DNA of 64,000 bases from Megalopta genalis (lineage: Eukaryota; Arthropoda; Insecta; Hymenoptera; Halictidae), in NCBI RefSeq assembly GCF_051020955.1, contig NW_027476676.1, positions 1-64,000 of the forward strand, given 5' to 3'. The notes under the pieces were generated by a model. It searched no databases. It was not told the DNA's origin and saw nothing but the letters and a program-made list of their open reading frames with translations. Positions 33,541 to 48,100 of the stretch are shown piece by piece. How positions within the stretch are numbered: position 1 is the first letter of the stretch; the number at the start of each line of letters is the position of its first letter. The translations under genes were made by a program, and so were the position numbers.

Positions 33541-35749
33541 AACGGTTTAGCTTCAAATACTTGTGATATGCCTGATTTAGCTTCAACAGAATGCGAAACA
33601 TACGAGTTAGCTTCAAATCCATGCGAAACGCATGATTTAGCTTCAAATCAATGCGAGGTAGGAGGCTTATCTTCGAATCCATGCGAAACAAATGGTTTAG
33701 CTTCAAATACTTGTGATACACTTGATTTAGCTTCAACAGCATGCGAAGCAAACGAGTTAGCTTCAAATCCATGCGAGACACATGATTTAGCATCTAATCA
33801 ATGCGAAATAGAAGGCTGACCTTCGAATCCATGCGAAGCAAATGGTTTAGCTTCAAATACTTGTGATATGCATGATTTAGCTTCAACAGAATGCGAAACA
33901 AACGAGTTAGCTTCAAACCCATGCTAAACACATGATTTAGCATCTAATCAATGCGAAGTAGAAGGCTAATCTTCGAATCCATGCGAAACAAATGGTTTAG
34001 CTTCAAATACTCGTGATACACTTGATTTAGCTTCAACAGCATGCGAAGCAAACGAGTTAGCTTCAAATCCATGCGAACACATGATTTAGCTTCAAATCAA
34101 TGCGAAGTAGGAGGCTTATCTTCGAATCCATGCGAAACAAATGGTTTAGCTTCAAATACTTGTGATATACATGATTTAGCTTCAACAGCATGCGAAACAA
34201 ACGAGTTAGCTTCAAATCCATGCGAAACACATGATTTAGATTTAAATCAATGCGAAGTAGAAGGGTTACCTTCGAATCCATTCGAAACAAATGGTTTAGC
34301 CGCAAATACTTGTGATATACATGATTCAGCTTCAACTGCATGCGAAACAAACGAGTCAGCTTCAAATCCATGCGAAACACATGATTTAGCATCTAATAAA
34401 TGCGAAGTAGAAGGCTGATCTTCGAATCCATGCGAAGCAAATGGTTTGGCTTCAAATACTTGTGATACACTTGATTTAGCTTCAACAGCATGCGAAACAA
34501 ACGAGGTATCTTCAAATCCATGCGAACACATGATTTAGCTTCAAATCAATGCGAAGTAGGAGGCTTATCTTCGAATCCAAGCGAACCAAATGGTTTAGCT
34601 TCAAATACTTGTGATATACATGACTTAGCTTCAACAGCATGCGAAACAAACGAGTTAGCTTCAAATCCATGCGAAACACATGATTTAGCTTCAAATCAAT
34701 GCGAAGTACATGGGTTATCATCGAATCCATGCTAAACAAATCGTTTAACTTCAAATACTTGTGCTATACATGATTTAGCTTCAACAGCATTCGAAACAAA
34801 CGAGTTCGATTCAAATCCATGCGAAACACATGATTTAGTTTCAAATCAATGCGAAGTGGAAGGCTAATCCTCGAATCCATGCGAAACAGATGGATTAGCT
34901 TCATATACTTGTGATATACATGATTTAGCTTCAACAGCATACGAAATAAACGAGTTAGATTGAAATTCATGCGAAACACATGATTTAACTTCAAATCAAT
35001 GCGAAGTAGAAGGGTTATCTTCGAATCCATGCGAAACAAATGGTTTAGCTTCAAATACTTGTGATACACTTGATTTAGCTTCAACAGCATGCGAAGCAAA
35101 CGAGTTAGATTCAAATTCATGCGAAACACATGATTTAACTTCAAATCAATGCGAAGTAGAAGGGTTATCTTCGAATCCATGCGAAACAAATGGTTTAGTT
35201 TCAAATACTTGTGGTATACATGACTTAGCTTCAACAGCATGCGAAACAAACGAGTTAGCTTCAAATCCATGAGAAACACATGATTTAGCTTCAAATCGAT
35301 GCGAATTAGAAGGGTTATCTTTGAATCCATGCGAAACATATGATATAGCTTCAAATACTTGTGATATACACGATTTAGCTTCAACAGCATGCGAAAGAAA
35401 CGAGTTAGCTTCAAATCCATGCGAACACATGATTTAGCTTCAAATCAATGCGAAGTAGGAGGCTTATCTTCGAATCCATGCGAAACAAATGGTTTAGCTT
35501 CAAATACTTGTGATATACATGATATAGCTTCAACAGCATGCGAATCAAACGAGTTCGATTCAAATCCATGCGAAACACATGATTTAGCTTCAAATCAATG
35601 CGAAGTACATGGGTTATCATCGAATCCATGCGAAACAAATCGTTTAACTTCAAATACTTGTGATATACATGATTTAGCTTCAACAGCATTCGAAACAAAC
35701 GAGTTCGATTCAAATCCATCCGAAACACATGATTTAGTTTCAAATAAAT

Positions 35750-37350
35750 GCGAAGTGGAAGGCTTATCTTCGAATCCATGCGAAACGAATTGTTTAGCTT
35801 CAAATACTTTTGATATACATGATTCAGCTTCAACAGCTTGCGAAACAAACGAGTTAGCTTCAAATCGATGCGAAACACATGAATAAGCATCAAGTCAACG
35901 CGAAGTTGATGGCTTAGCTTCAAATCCATGCAAAGCAAATGGTTTAGCTTCAAATACTTGTGATATGCATGATTTAGCTTCAACAGAATGCGAAACAAAC
36001 GAGTTAGCTTCAAATCCATGCGAAACGCATGATTTACCATCTAGTAAATGCGAAGTAGAAGGCTGATCTTCGAATCCATGCGAAGCAAATGGTTTGGCTT
36101 CAAATACTTGTGATACACTTGATTTAGCTTCAACAGAATGCGAAACAAACGAGGTAGCTTCAAGTCCATGCGAACACATGATTTAGCTTCAAATCAATGC
36201 GAAGTAGACGGGTTACATTCGAATCCATGCGAAACAAATGGTTTAGCCGCAAATACTTGTGATATACATGACTTAGCTTCAACAGCATGCGAAACAAACG
36301 AATTAGCTTCAAATCCATCCGAAACACATGATTTAGCTTCAAATCAATGCGAATTAGAAGGGTTATCTTCGATTCCATGCGAAACATGATATAGCTTCAA
36401 ATACTTGTGATATACATGATTTAGCTTCAACAGCATGCGAAACAAACGAGTTAGCTACAAATCCATGCGAAACACATGATTTAGCTTCAAATCAATGCGA
36501 AGTGGAAGGCTTATCTTCGAATCCATGCGAAACGAATTGTTTAGCTTCAAATACTTTTGATATACATGATTCAGCTTCAACTGCCTGCGAAACAAACGAG
36601 TTAGCTTCAAATCGATGCGAAACACATGAATAAGCATCAAGTCAACGCGAAGTTGATGGCTTAGCTTCAAATCCATGCAAAGCAAATGGTTTAGCTTCAA
36701 ATACTTGTGATATGCATGATTTAGCTTCAACAGAATGCGAAACAAACGAGTTAGCTTCAAATCCATGCGAAACGCATGATTTACCATCTAGTAAATGCGA
36801 AGTAGAAGGCTGATCTTCGAATCCATGCGAACCAAATGGTTTGGCTTCAAATACTTGTGATACACTTGATTTAGCTCCAACAGAATGCGAAACAAACGAG
36901 GTAGCTTCAAGTCCATGCGAACACATGATTTAGCTTCAAATCAATGCGAAGTAGACGGGTTACATTCGAATCCATGCGAAACAAATGGTTTAGCCGCAAA
37001 TACTTGTGATATACATGACTTAGCTTCAACAGCATGCGAAACAAACGAATTAGCTTCAAATCCATCCGAAACACATGATTTAGCTTCAAATCAATGCGAA
37101 TTAGAAGGGTTATCTTCGATTCCATGCGAAACATATGATATAGCTTCAAATACTTGTGATATACATGATTTAGCTTCAACAGCATGCGAAACAAACGAGT
37201 TAGCTACAAATCCATGCGAAACACATGATTTAGCTTCAAATCAATGCGAAGTGGAAGGCTTATCTTCGAATCCATGCGAAACGAATAGTTTAGCTTCAAA
37301 TACTTTTGATATACATGATTCAGCTTCAACTGCATGCTAAACAAACGAGT
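35750..37350. repeat. Tandem pair, ~747-749 bp, with a 28-bp monomer in the first copy
   Basis: The block 35895-36179 recurs at 36642-36926 (offset 747). Within the first copy the monomer at 36368-36395 is only 28 bp because one AT of ATATGATAT is lost. After it the offset becomes 749. Confidence 0.75.
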
Positions 37351-38690
37351 TAGCTTCAAATCCATGCGAAACACATGAATTAGCATCACGTCAACGCGAA
37401 GTTGATGGCTTAGCTTCAAATCCATGCAAAACGAATGATTTAGCTTCACATACTTGAAAATATAAGTGATATGGCTTCAAATGCAGGCGAAACAAACGAG
37501 TTAGCTTCAAACCCATGCGAAACACATGATTTAGCATCTAATCAATGCGAAGTAGAAGGCTGACCTTCGAATCCATGCGAAGCAAATGGTTTAGCTTCAA
37601 ATACTTGTGATATACATGATTTAGTTTCAACAGCATGCGAAACAAACGAGTTAGATTCAAATCCATGCGAAACACATGATTTAGCTTCAAATCAATGCGA
37701 TGTAGACGGGTTACCTTCGAATCCATGCGAAACAAATGGTTTAGCCGCAAATACTTGTGATATACATGACTTAGCTTCAACAGCATGCGAAACAAACGAG
37801 TTAGCTTCAAATCCATGCGAAACACATGATTTAGCTTCAAATCAATGTGAATTAGAAGGGTTATCTTCGAATCCATGCGAAACATATGATATAGCTTCAA
37901 ATACTTGTGATATACACGATTTAGCTTCAACAGCATGCGAAAGAAACGAGTTAGCTACAAATCCATGCGAAACACATGATTTAGCTTCAAATCAATGCGA
38001 AGTGGAAGGCTTATCTTCGAATCCATGCGAAACGAATAGTTTAGCTTCAAATACTTTTGATATACATGATTCAGCTTCAACTGCATGCTAAACAAACGAG
38101 TTAGCTTCAAATCCATGCGAAACACATGAATTAGCATCACGTCAACGCGAAGTTGATGGCTTGGCTTCAAATCCATGCAAAACGAATGATTTAGCTTCAC
38201 ATACTTGAAAATATAAGTGATATGGCTTCAAATGCAGGCGAAACAAACGAGTTAGCTTCAAACCCATGCGAAACACATGATTTAGCATCTAATCAATGCG
38301 AAGTAGAAGGCTGACCTTCGAATCCATGCGAAGCAAATGGTTTAGCTTCAAATACTTGTGATATACATGATTTAGTTTCAACAGCATGCGAAACAAACGA
38401 GTTAGATTCAAATCCATGCGAAACACATGATTTAGCTTCAAATCAATGCGATGTAGACGGGTTACCTTCGAATCCATGCGAAACAAATGGTTTAGCCGCA
38501 AATACTTGTGATATACATGACTTAGCTTCAACAGCATGCGAAACAAACGAGTTAGCTTCAAATCCATGCGAAACACATGATTTAGCTTCAAATCAATGTG
38601 AATTAGAAGGGTTATCTTCGAATCCATGCGAAACATATGATATAGCTTCAAATACTTGTGATATACATGATTTAGCTTCAACAAAATGCT
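37204..38690. repeat. Tandem pair of 751-bp units
   Basis: The segment starting CTACAAATCC at 37204 recurs at 37955 and stays parallel, including the 31-bp monomers near 37457 and 38208, until about 38680. 751 is 25 monomers plus one extra base. Confidence 0.75.
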
Positions 38691-39409
38691 AAACATACGA
38701 GTTAGCTTCAAGTCCAAACGAAAAACATGATTTAGTATCAAGTCAACGCGAAGTTGATGGCTTTGCTTCAAATCCATGCGAAACGAATGATTTAACTTCA
38801 CATACTTGTGAATATAAGTGATATAGCTTCAAATGCAGGCGAAACAAACGAGTTAGCTTCAAACCCATGCCAAACACATGATTTGGCATCTAATCAATGC
38901 GAAGTAGAAGGCTAATCTTCGAATCCATGCGAAACAAATGTTTTAGCTTCAAATACTTGTGATACACTTGATTTAGCTTCAACAGCATGCGAAGCAAACG
39001 AGTTAGCTTCAAATCCATGCGAAACACATGATTTAGATTAAAATCAATGCGAAGTAGAAGGGTTACCTTCGAATCCATGCGAAACAAATGGTTTAGCCGC
39101 AAATACTTGTGATATACATGATTCAGCTTCAACTGCATGCGAAACAAACGAGTCAGCTTCAAATCCATGCGGAACACATGATTTAGCTTCAAATCAATGC
39201 GAAGTGGAAGGCTTATCTTCGAATCCATGCGAAACGAATAGTTTAGCTTCAAATACTTTTGATATACATGATACAGCTTCAACTGCCTGCGAAACAATCG
39301 AGTTAGCTTCAAGTCCAAACGAAAAACATGATTTAGTATCAAGTCAACGCGAAGTTGATGGCTTTGCTTCAAATCCATGCGAAACACATGATTTAGCTTC
39401 ACATACTTG

Positions 39410-42400
39410 TGAATATAAGTGATATAGCTTCAAATGCAGGCGAAACAAGCGAGTTAGCTTTAAACCCATGCTAAACACATGATTTAGCATCTAATCAATG
39501 CGAAGTAGAAGGCTAATCTTCGAATCCATGCGAAACAAATGGTTTAGCTTCAAATACTTGTGATACACTTGATTTAGCTTCCACAGCATGCGAAGCAAAC
39601 GAGTTAGCTTCAAATCCATGCGAACACATGATTTAGCTTCAAATCAATGCAAAGTAGGAGGCTTATCTTCGAATCCATGCGAAACAAATGGTTTAGCTTC
39701 AAATACTTGTGATATACATGATTTAGCTTCAACAGCATGCGAAACAAACGAGTTAGCTTCAAATCCATGCGAAACACATGATTTAGATTAAAATCAATGC
39801 GAAGTAGAAGGGTTACCTTCGAATCCATGCGAAACAAATGGTTTAGCAGCAAATACTTGTGATATACATGATTCTGCTTCAACTGCATGCGAAACAAACG
39901 AGTCAGCTTCAAATCCATGCGGAACACATGATTTAGCTTCAAATCAATGCGAAGTGGAAGGCTTATCTTCGAATCCAAGCGAAACGAATAGTTTAGCTTC
40001 AAATACTTTTGATATACATGATTCAGCTTCAACTGCCTGCGAAACAAACGAGTTAGCTTCAAATCCATGCGAAACACATGAATAAGCATCAAGTCAACGC
40101 GAAGTTGTTGGCTTAGCTTCAAATCCATGCAAAACGAATGATTTAGCTTCACATACTTGAAAATATAAGTGATATGGCTTCAAATGAAGGCGAAACAAAC
40201 GAGTTAGCTTCAAACCCATGCGAAACACATGATTTAGCATCTAATCAATGCGAAGTAGAAAGCTGATTTTCGAATCCATGCGAAGCAAATGGTTTAGCTT
40301 CAAATACTTGTGATATACATGATTTAGTTTCAACAGCATGCGGAACAAACGAGTTAGATTCAAATCCATGCGAAACACATGGTTTAGCTTCAAATCAATG
40401 CGAAGTAGAAGGGTTACCTTCGAATCCATGCGAAACAAATGGTTTAGCCGCAAATACTTGTGATATACATGACTTAGCTTCAACAGCATGCGAAACAAAC
40501 GAGTTAGCTTCAAATCCATGCGAAACACATGATTTAGCTTCAAATCAATGCGAAGTAGGAGGCTTATCTTCGAATCCATGCGAAACAAATGGTTTAGCTT
40601 CAAATACTTGTGATATACATGATTTAGCTTCAACAGCATGCGAAACAAACGAGTTAGCTTCAAATCCATGCGAAACACATGATTTAGCTTCTAATCAATG
40701 CGAATTAGAAGGGTTATCTTCGAATCCATGCGAAACATATGATATAGCTTCAAATACTTGTGATATACATGATTTAGCTTCAACAACATGCTAAACAAAC
40801 GAGTTAGCTTCAAGTCCAAACGAAAAACATGATTTAGTATCAAGTCAACGCGAAGTTGATGGCTTTGCTTCAAATAAATGCGAAACGAATGATTTAGCTT
40901 CACATACTTGTGAATATAAGTGATATAGCTTCAAATGCAGGCGAAACAAACGAGTTAGCTTCAAACCCATGCTAAACACATGATTTAGCATCTAATCAAT
41001 GCGAAGTAGAAGGCTGATCTTCGAATCCATGCAAAGCAAATGGTTTAGCTTCAAATACTTGTGATATGCATGATTTAGCTTCAACAGAATGCGAAACAAA
41101 CGAGTTAGCTTCAAATCCATGCGAAACGCATGATTTACCATCTAATAAATGCGAAGTAGAAGGCTGATCTTCGAATCCATGCGAAGCAAATGGTTTGGCT
41201 TCAAATACTTGTGATACACTTGATTTAGCTTCAACAGCATGCGAAGCAAACGAGTTAGCTTCAAATCCATGCGAAACACATGATTTAGATTAAAATCAAT
41301 GCGAAGTAGAAGGGTTACCTTCGAATCCATGCGAAACAAATGGTTTAGCCGCAAATACTTGTGATATACATGATTCAGCTTCAACTGCATGCGAAACAAA
41401 CGAGTCAGCTTCAAATCCATGCGGAACACATGATTTAGCTTCAAATCAATGCGAAGTGGAAGGCTTATCTTCGAATCCATGCGAAACGAATAGTTTAGCT
41501 TCAAATACGTTTGATATACATGATTCAGCTTCAACTGCCTGCGAAACAAACGAGTTAGCTTCAAATCCATGCGAAACACATGAATAAGCATCAAGTCAAC
41601 GCGAAGTTGATGGCTTAGCTTCAAATCCATGCAAAACGATTGATTTAGCTTCACATACTTGAAAATATAAGTGATATGGCTTCAAATGCAGGCGAAACAA
41701 ACGAGTTAGCTTCAAACCCATGCGAAACACATGATTTAGCATCTAATCAATGCGAAGTAGAAGGCTGATCTTCGAATCCATGCGAAGCAAATGGTTTAGC
41801 TTCAAATACTTGTGATATACATGATTTAGTTTCAACAGCATGCGAAACAAACGAGTTAGCTTCAAATCCAAACGAAAAACATGATTTAGTATCAAGTCAA
41901 CGCGAAGTTGATGGCTTTGCTTCAAATCCATGCGAAACGAATGATTTAGCTTCACATACTTGTGAGTATAAGTGATATAGCTTCAAATGCAGGCGAAACA
42001 AACGAGTTAGCTTCAAACCCATGCTAAACACATGATTTAGCATCTAATCAATGCGAAGTAGAAGGCTGATCTTCGAATCCATGCGAAGCAAATGGTTTGG
42101 CTTCAAATACTTGTGATACACTTGATTTAGCTTCAACAGAATGCGAAACAAACGAGGTAGCTTCAAGTCCATGCGAACACATGATTTAGCTTCAAATCAT
42201 TGCGAGGTAGGAGGCTTATATTCGAATCCATGCGAAACAAATGGTTTAGCTTCAAATACTTGTGATATACATGACTTAGCTTCAACAGCATGCGAAACAA
42301 ACGAGTTAGCTTCAAATCCATGCGAAACACATGATTTAGCTTCAAATCAATGCGAATTAGAAGGGTTATCTTCGAATCCATGCGAAACATATGATATAGC

Positions 42401-45110
42401 TTCAAATACTTGTGATATACATGATTTAGCTTCAACAACATGCTAAACAAACGAGTTAGCTTCAAGTCCAAACGAAAAACATGATTTAGTATCAAGTCAA
42501 CGCGAAGTTGATGGCTTTGCTTCAAATCCATGCGAAACGAATGATTTAGCTTCACATACTTGTGAATATAAGTGATATAGCTTCAAATGCAGGCGAAACA
42601 AACGAGTTAGCATCAAACCCATGCTGAACATATGATTTAGCATCTAATCAATGCGAAGTAGAATGCTGATTTTCGAATCCATGCGAAGCAAATGGTTTAG
42701 CTTCAAATACTTGTGATACGCTTGATTTAGCTTCAACAGCATGCGAAGCAAACGAGTTAGCTTCAAATCCATGCGAAACACATGATTTAGATTAAAATCA
42801 ATGCGAGGTAGAAGCGTTACCTTCGAATCCATGCGAAACAAATGGTTTAGCCGCAAATACTTGTGATATACATGATTCAGCTTCAACTCCATGCGAAACA
42901 AACGAGTCAGCTTCAAATCCATGCGGAACACATGATTTAGCTTCAAATCAATGCGAAGTGGAAGGCTTATCTTCGAATCCATGCGAAACGAATAGTTTAG
43001 CTTCAAATACTTTTGATATACATGATTCAGCTTCAACTGCCTGCGAAACAAACGAGTTAGCTTCAAATCCATGCGAAACACATGAATAAGCATCAAGTCA
43101 ACGCGAAGTTGATGGCTTAGCTTCAAATCCATGCAAAACGATTGATTTAGCTTCACATACTTGAAAATATAAGTGATATGGCTTCAAATGCAGGCGAAAC
43201 AAACGAGTTAGCTTCAAACCCATGCGAAACACATGATTTAGCATCTAATCAATGCGAAGTAGAAGGCTGATCTTCGAATCCATGCGAAGCAAATGGTTTA
43301 GCTTCAAATACTTGTGATATACATGATTTAGTTTCAACAGCATGCGAAACAAACGAGTTAGATTCAAATCCATGCGAAACACATGATTTAGCTTCACATA
43401 CTTGTGAATATAAGTGATATAGCTTCAAATGCAGGCGAAACAAACGAGTTAGCTTTAAACCCATGCTAAACACATGATTTAGCATCTAATCAATGCGAAG
43501 TAGAAGGCTAATCTTCGAATCCATGCGAAACAAATGGTTTATCTTCAAATACTTGTGATACACTTGATTTAGCTTCAACAGCATGCGAAGCAAACGAGTT
43601 AGCTTCAAATCCATGCGAACACATGATTTAGCTTCAAATCAATGCGAAGTAGGAGGCTTATCTTCGAATCCATGCGAAACAAATGGTTTAGCTTCAAATA
43701 CTTGTGATATACATGATTTAGCTTCAACAGCATGCGAAACAAACGAGTTAGCTTCAAATCCATGCGAAACACATGATTTAGATTAAAATCAATGCGAAGT
43801 AGAAGGGTTACCTTCGAATCCATGCGAAACAAATGGTTTAGCAGCAAATACTTGTGATATACATGATTCTGCTTCAACTGCATGCGAAACAAACGAGTCA
43901 GCTTCAAATCCATGCGGAACACATGATTTAGCTTCAAATCAATGCGAAGTGGAAGGCTTATCTTCGAATCCATGCGAAACGAATAGTTTAGCTTCAAATA
44001 CTTTTGATATACCTGATTCAGCTTCAACTGCCTGCGAAACAAACGAGTTAGCTTCAAATCCATGCGAAACACATGAATAAGCATCAAGTCAACGCGAAGT
44101 TGTTGGCTTAGCTTCAAATCCATGCAAAACGAAAGATTTAGCTTCACATACTTGAAAATATAAGTGATATGGCTTCAAATGCAGGCGAAACAAACGAGTT
44201 AGCTTCAAACCCATGCGAAACACATGATTTAGCATCTAATCAATGCGAAGTAGAATGCAGATTTTCGAATCCATGCGAAGCAAATGGTTTAGCTTCAAAT
44301 ACTTGTGATATACATGATTTAGTTTCAACAGCATGCGAAACAAACGAGTTAGATTCAAATCCATGCGAAACACATGGTTTAGCTTCAAATCAATGCGAAG
44401 TAGAAGGGTTACCTTCGAATCCATGCGAAACAAATGGTTTAGCCGCAAATACTTGTGATATACATGACTTAGCTTCAACAGCATGCGAAACAAACGAGTT
44501 AGCTTCAAATCCATGCGAAACACATGATTTAGCTTCAAATCAATGCGAAGTAGGAGGCTTATCTTCGAATCCATGCGAAACAAATGGTTTAGCTTCAAAT
44601 ACTTGTGATATACATGATTTAGCTTCAACAGCATGCGAAACAAACGAGTTAGCTTCAAATCCATGCGAAACACATGATTTAGCTTCTAATCAATGCGAAT
44701 TAGAAGGGTTATCTTCGAAACCATGCGAAACATATGATATAGCTTCAAATACTTGTGATATACATGATTTAGCTTCAACAACATGCTAAACAAACGAGTT
44801 AGCTTCAAGTCCAAACGAAAAACATGATTTAGTATCAAGTCAACGCGAAGTTGATGGCTTTGCTTCAAATAAATGCGAAACGAATGATTTAGCTTCACAT
44901 ACTTGTGAATATAAGTGATATAGCTTCAAATGCAGGCGAAACAAACGAGTTAGCTTCAAACCCATGCTAAACACATGATTTAGCATCTAATCAATGCGAA
45001 GTAGAAGGCTGATCTTCGAATCCATGCAAAGCAAATGGTTTAGCTTCAAATACTTGTGATATGCATGATTTAGCTTCAACAGAATGCGAAACAAACGAGT
45101 TAGCTTCAAA
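39410..45110. repeat. ~1.7-kb block duplicated at 3995-bp spacing
   Basis: The block from about 39410 to 41115 recurs at 43405-45110. Matching landmarks are 39588/43583, 39610/43605, 40241/44236 and 40691/44686, all at offset 3995. Both carry the uncommon run GCTTTAAACCCATGC near their start. Between the copies a different block is itself repeated at offset 1502 (41142 and 42644). Confidence 0.75.
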
Positions 45111-48100
45111 TCCATGCGAAACACATGATTTAGATTAAAATCAATGCGAAGTAGAAGGGTTACCTTCGAATCCATGCGAAACAAATGGTTTAGCCGCAAA
45201 TACTTGTGATATACATGATTCAGCTTCAACTGCATGCGAAACAAACGAGTCAGCTTCAAATCCATGCGGAACACATGATTTAGCTTCAAATCAATGCGAA
45301 GTGGAAGGCTTATCTTCGAATCCATGCGAAACGAATAGTTTAGCTTCAAATACTTTTGATATACATGATTCAGCTTCAATTGCCTGCGAAACAAACGAGT
45401 TAGCTTCAAACCCATGCGAAACACATGATTTAGCATCTAATCAATGCGAAGTAGAAGGCTGATCTTCGAATCCATGCGAAGCAAATGGTTTAGCTTCAAA
45501 TACTTGTGATATACATGATTTAGTTTCAACAGCATGCGAAACAAACGAGTTAGATTCAAATCCATGCGAAACACATGATTTAGCTTCACATACTTGTGAA
45601 TATAAGTGATATAGCTTCAAATGCAGGCGAAACAAACGAGTTAGCTTTAAACCCATGCTAAACACATGATTTAGCATCTAATCAATGCGAAGTAGAAGGC
45701 TAATCTTCGAATCCATGCGAAACAAATGGTTTAGCTTCAAATACTTGTGATACAATTGATTTAGCTTCAACAGCATGCGAAGCAAACGAGTTAGCTTCAA
45801 ATCCATGCGAACACATGATTTAGCTTCAAATCAATGCGAAGTAGGAGGCTTATCTTCGAATCCATGCGAAACAAATGGTTTAGCTTCAAATACTTGTGAT
45901 ATACATGATTTAGCTTCAACAGCATGCGAAACAAACGAGTTAGCTTCAAATCCAAACGAAAAACATGATTTAGTATCAAGTCAACGCGAAGTTGATGGCT
46001 TTGCTTCAAATCCAAGCGAAACGAATGATTTAGCTTCACATACTTGTGAATATAAGTGATATAGCTTCAAATGCAGGCGAAACAAACGAGTTAGCTTCAA
46101 ACCCATGCTAAACACATGATTTAGCATCTAATCAATGCGAAGTAGAAGGCTAATCTTCGAATCCATGCGAAACAAATGTTTTAGCTTCAAATACTTGTGA
46201 TACACTTGATTTAGCTTCAACAGCATGCGAAGCAAACGAGTTAGCTTCAAATCCATGCGAAACACATGATTTAGATTAAAATCAATGCGAGGTAGAAGGG
46301 TTACCTTCGAATCCATGCGAAACAAATGGTTTAGCCGCAAATACTTGTGATATACATGATTCAGCTTCAACTGCATGCGAAACAAACGAGTCAGCTTCAA
46401 ATCCATGCGGAACACATGATTTAGCTTCAAATCAATGCGAAGTGGAAGGCTTATCTTCGAATCCATGCGAAACGAATAGTTTAGCTTCAAATACTTGTGA
46501 TATGCATGATTTAGCTTCAACAGTATGCGAAACAAACGAGTTAGCTTCAAATCCATGCGAAACGCATGATTTACCATCTAATAAATGCGAAGTAGAAGGC
46601 TGATCTTCGAATCCATGCGAAGCAAATGGTTTGGCTTCAAATACTTGTGATACACTTGATTTAGCTTCAACAGAATGCGAAACAAACGAGGTAGCTTCAA
46701 GTCCATGCGAACACATGATTTAGCTTCAAATCAATGCGAAGTGGAAGGCTTATCTTCGAATCCATGCGAAACGAATAGTTTAGCTTCAAATACTTTTGAC
46801 ATACATGATTCAGCTTCAACTGCATGCTAAACAAACGAGTTAGCTTCAAATCCATGCGGAACACATGAATTAGCATCACGTCAACGCGAAGTTGATGGCT
46901 TAGCTTCAAATCCATGCAAAACGAATGATTTAGCTTCACATACTTGAAAATATAAGTGATATGGCTTCAAATGCAGGCGAAACAAACGAGTTAGTTTCAA
47001 ACCCATGCGAAACACATGATTTAGCATCTAATCAATGCGAAGTAGAAGGCTGACCTTCGAAGCCATGCGAAGCAAATGGTTTAGCTTCAAATACTTGTGA
47101 TATACATGATTTAGTTTCAACAGCATGCGAAACAAACGAGTTAGATTCAAATCCATGCGAAACACATGATTTAGCTTCAAATCAATGCGAAGTAGACGGG
47201 TTACCTTCGAATCCATGCGAAACAAATGGTTTAGCTTCAAATACTTGTGATATACATGACTTAGCTTCAACAGCATGCGAAACAAACGAGTTAGCTTCAA
47301 ATCCATCCGAAACACATGTTTTAGCTTCAAATCAATGCGAAGTAGAGGGGTTACCTTCGAATCCATGCGAAACAGATGGTTTAGCTTCAAATACTTTTGA
47401 TACACTTGATTTAGCTTCAACAGCATGCGAAGCAAACGAGTTAGCTTCAAATCCATGCGAACACATGATTTAGCTTCAAATCAATGCGAAGTAGGAGGCT
47501 TATCTTCGAATCCATGCGAAACAAATGGTTTAGCTTCAAATACTTGTGATATACATGATTTAGCTTCAACAGCATGCGAAACAAACGAGTTAGCTTCAAA
47601 TCCATGCGAAACACATGATTTAGATTAAAATCAATGCGAAGTAGAAGGGTTACCTTCGAATCCATGCGAAACAAATGGTTTAGCCGCAAATACTTGTGAT
47701 ATACATGATTCAGCTTCAACTGCATACGAAACAAACGAGTCAGCTTCAAATCCATGCGGAACACATGATTTAGCTTCAAATCAATGCGAAGTGGAAGGCT
47801 TATCTTCGAATCCATGCGAAACGAATTGTTTAGCTTCAAATACTTTTGATATACATGATTCAGCTTCAACTGCCTGCGAAACAAACGAGTTAGCTTCAAA
47901 TCCATGCGAAACACATGATTTAGCTTCAAATCAATGCGAAGTTGATGGCTTAGCTTCAAATCCATGCAAAACGTATGATTTAGCTTCACATACTTGAAAA
48001 TATAAGTGATATGGCTTCAAATGCAGGCGAAACAAACGAGTTAGCTTCAAACCCATGCGAAACACATGATTTAGCATCTAATCAATGCGAAGTAGAAGGC

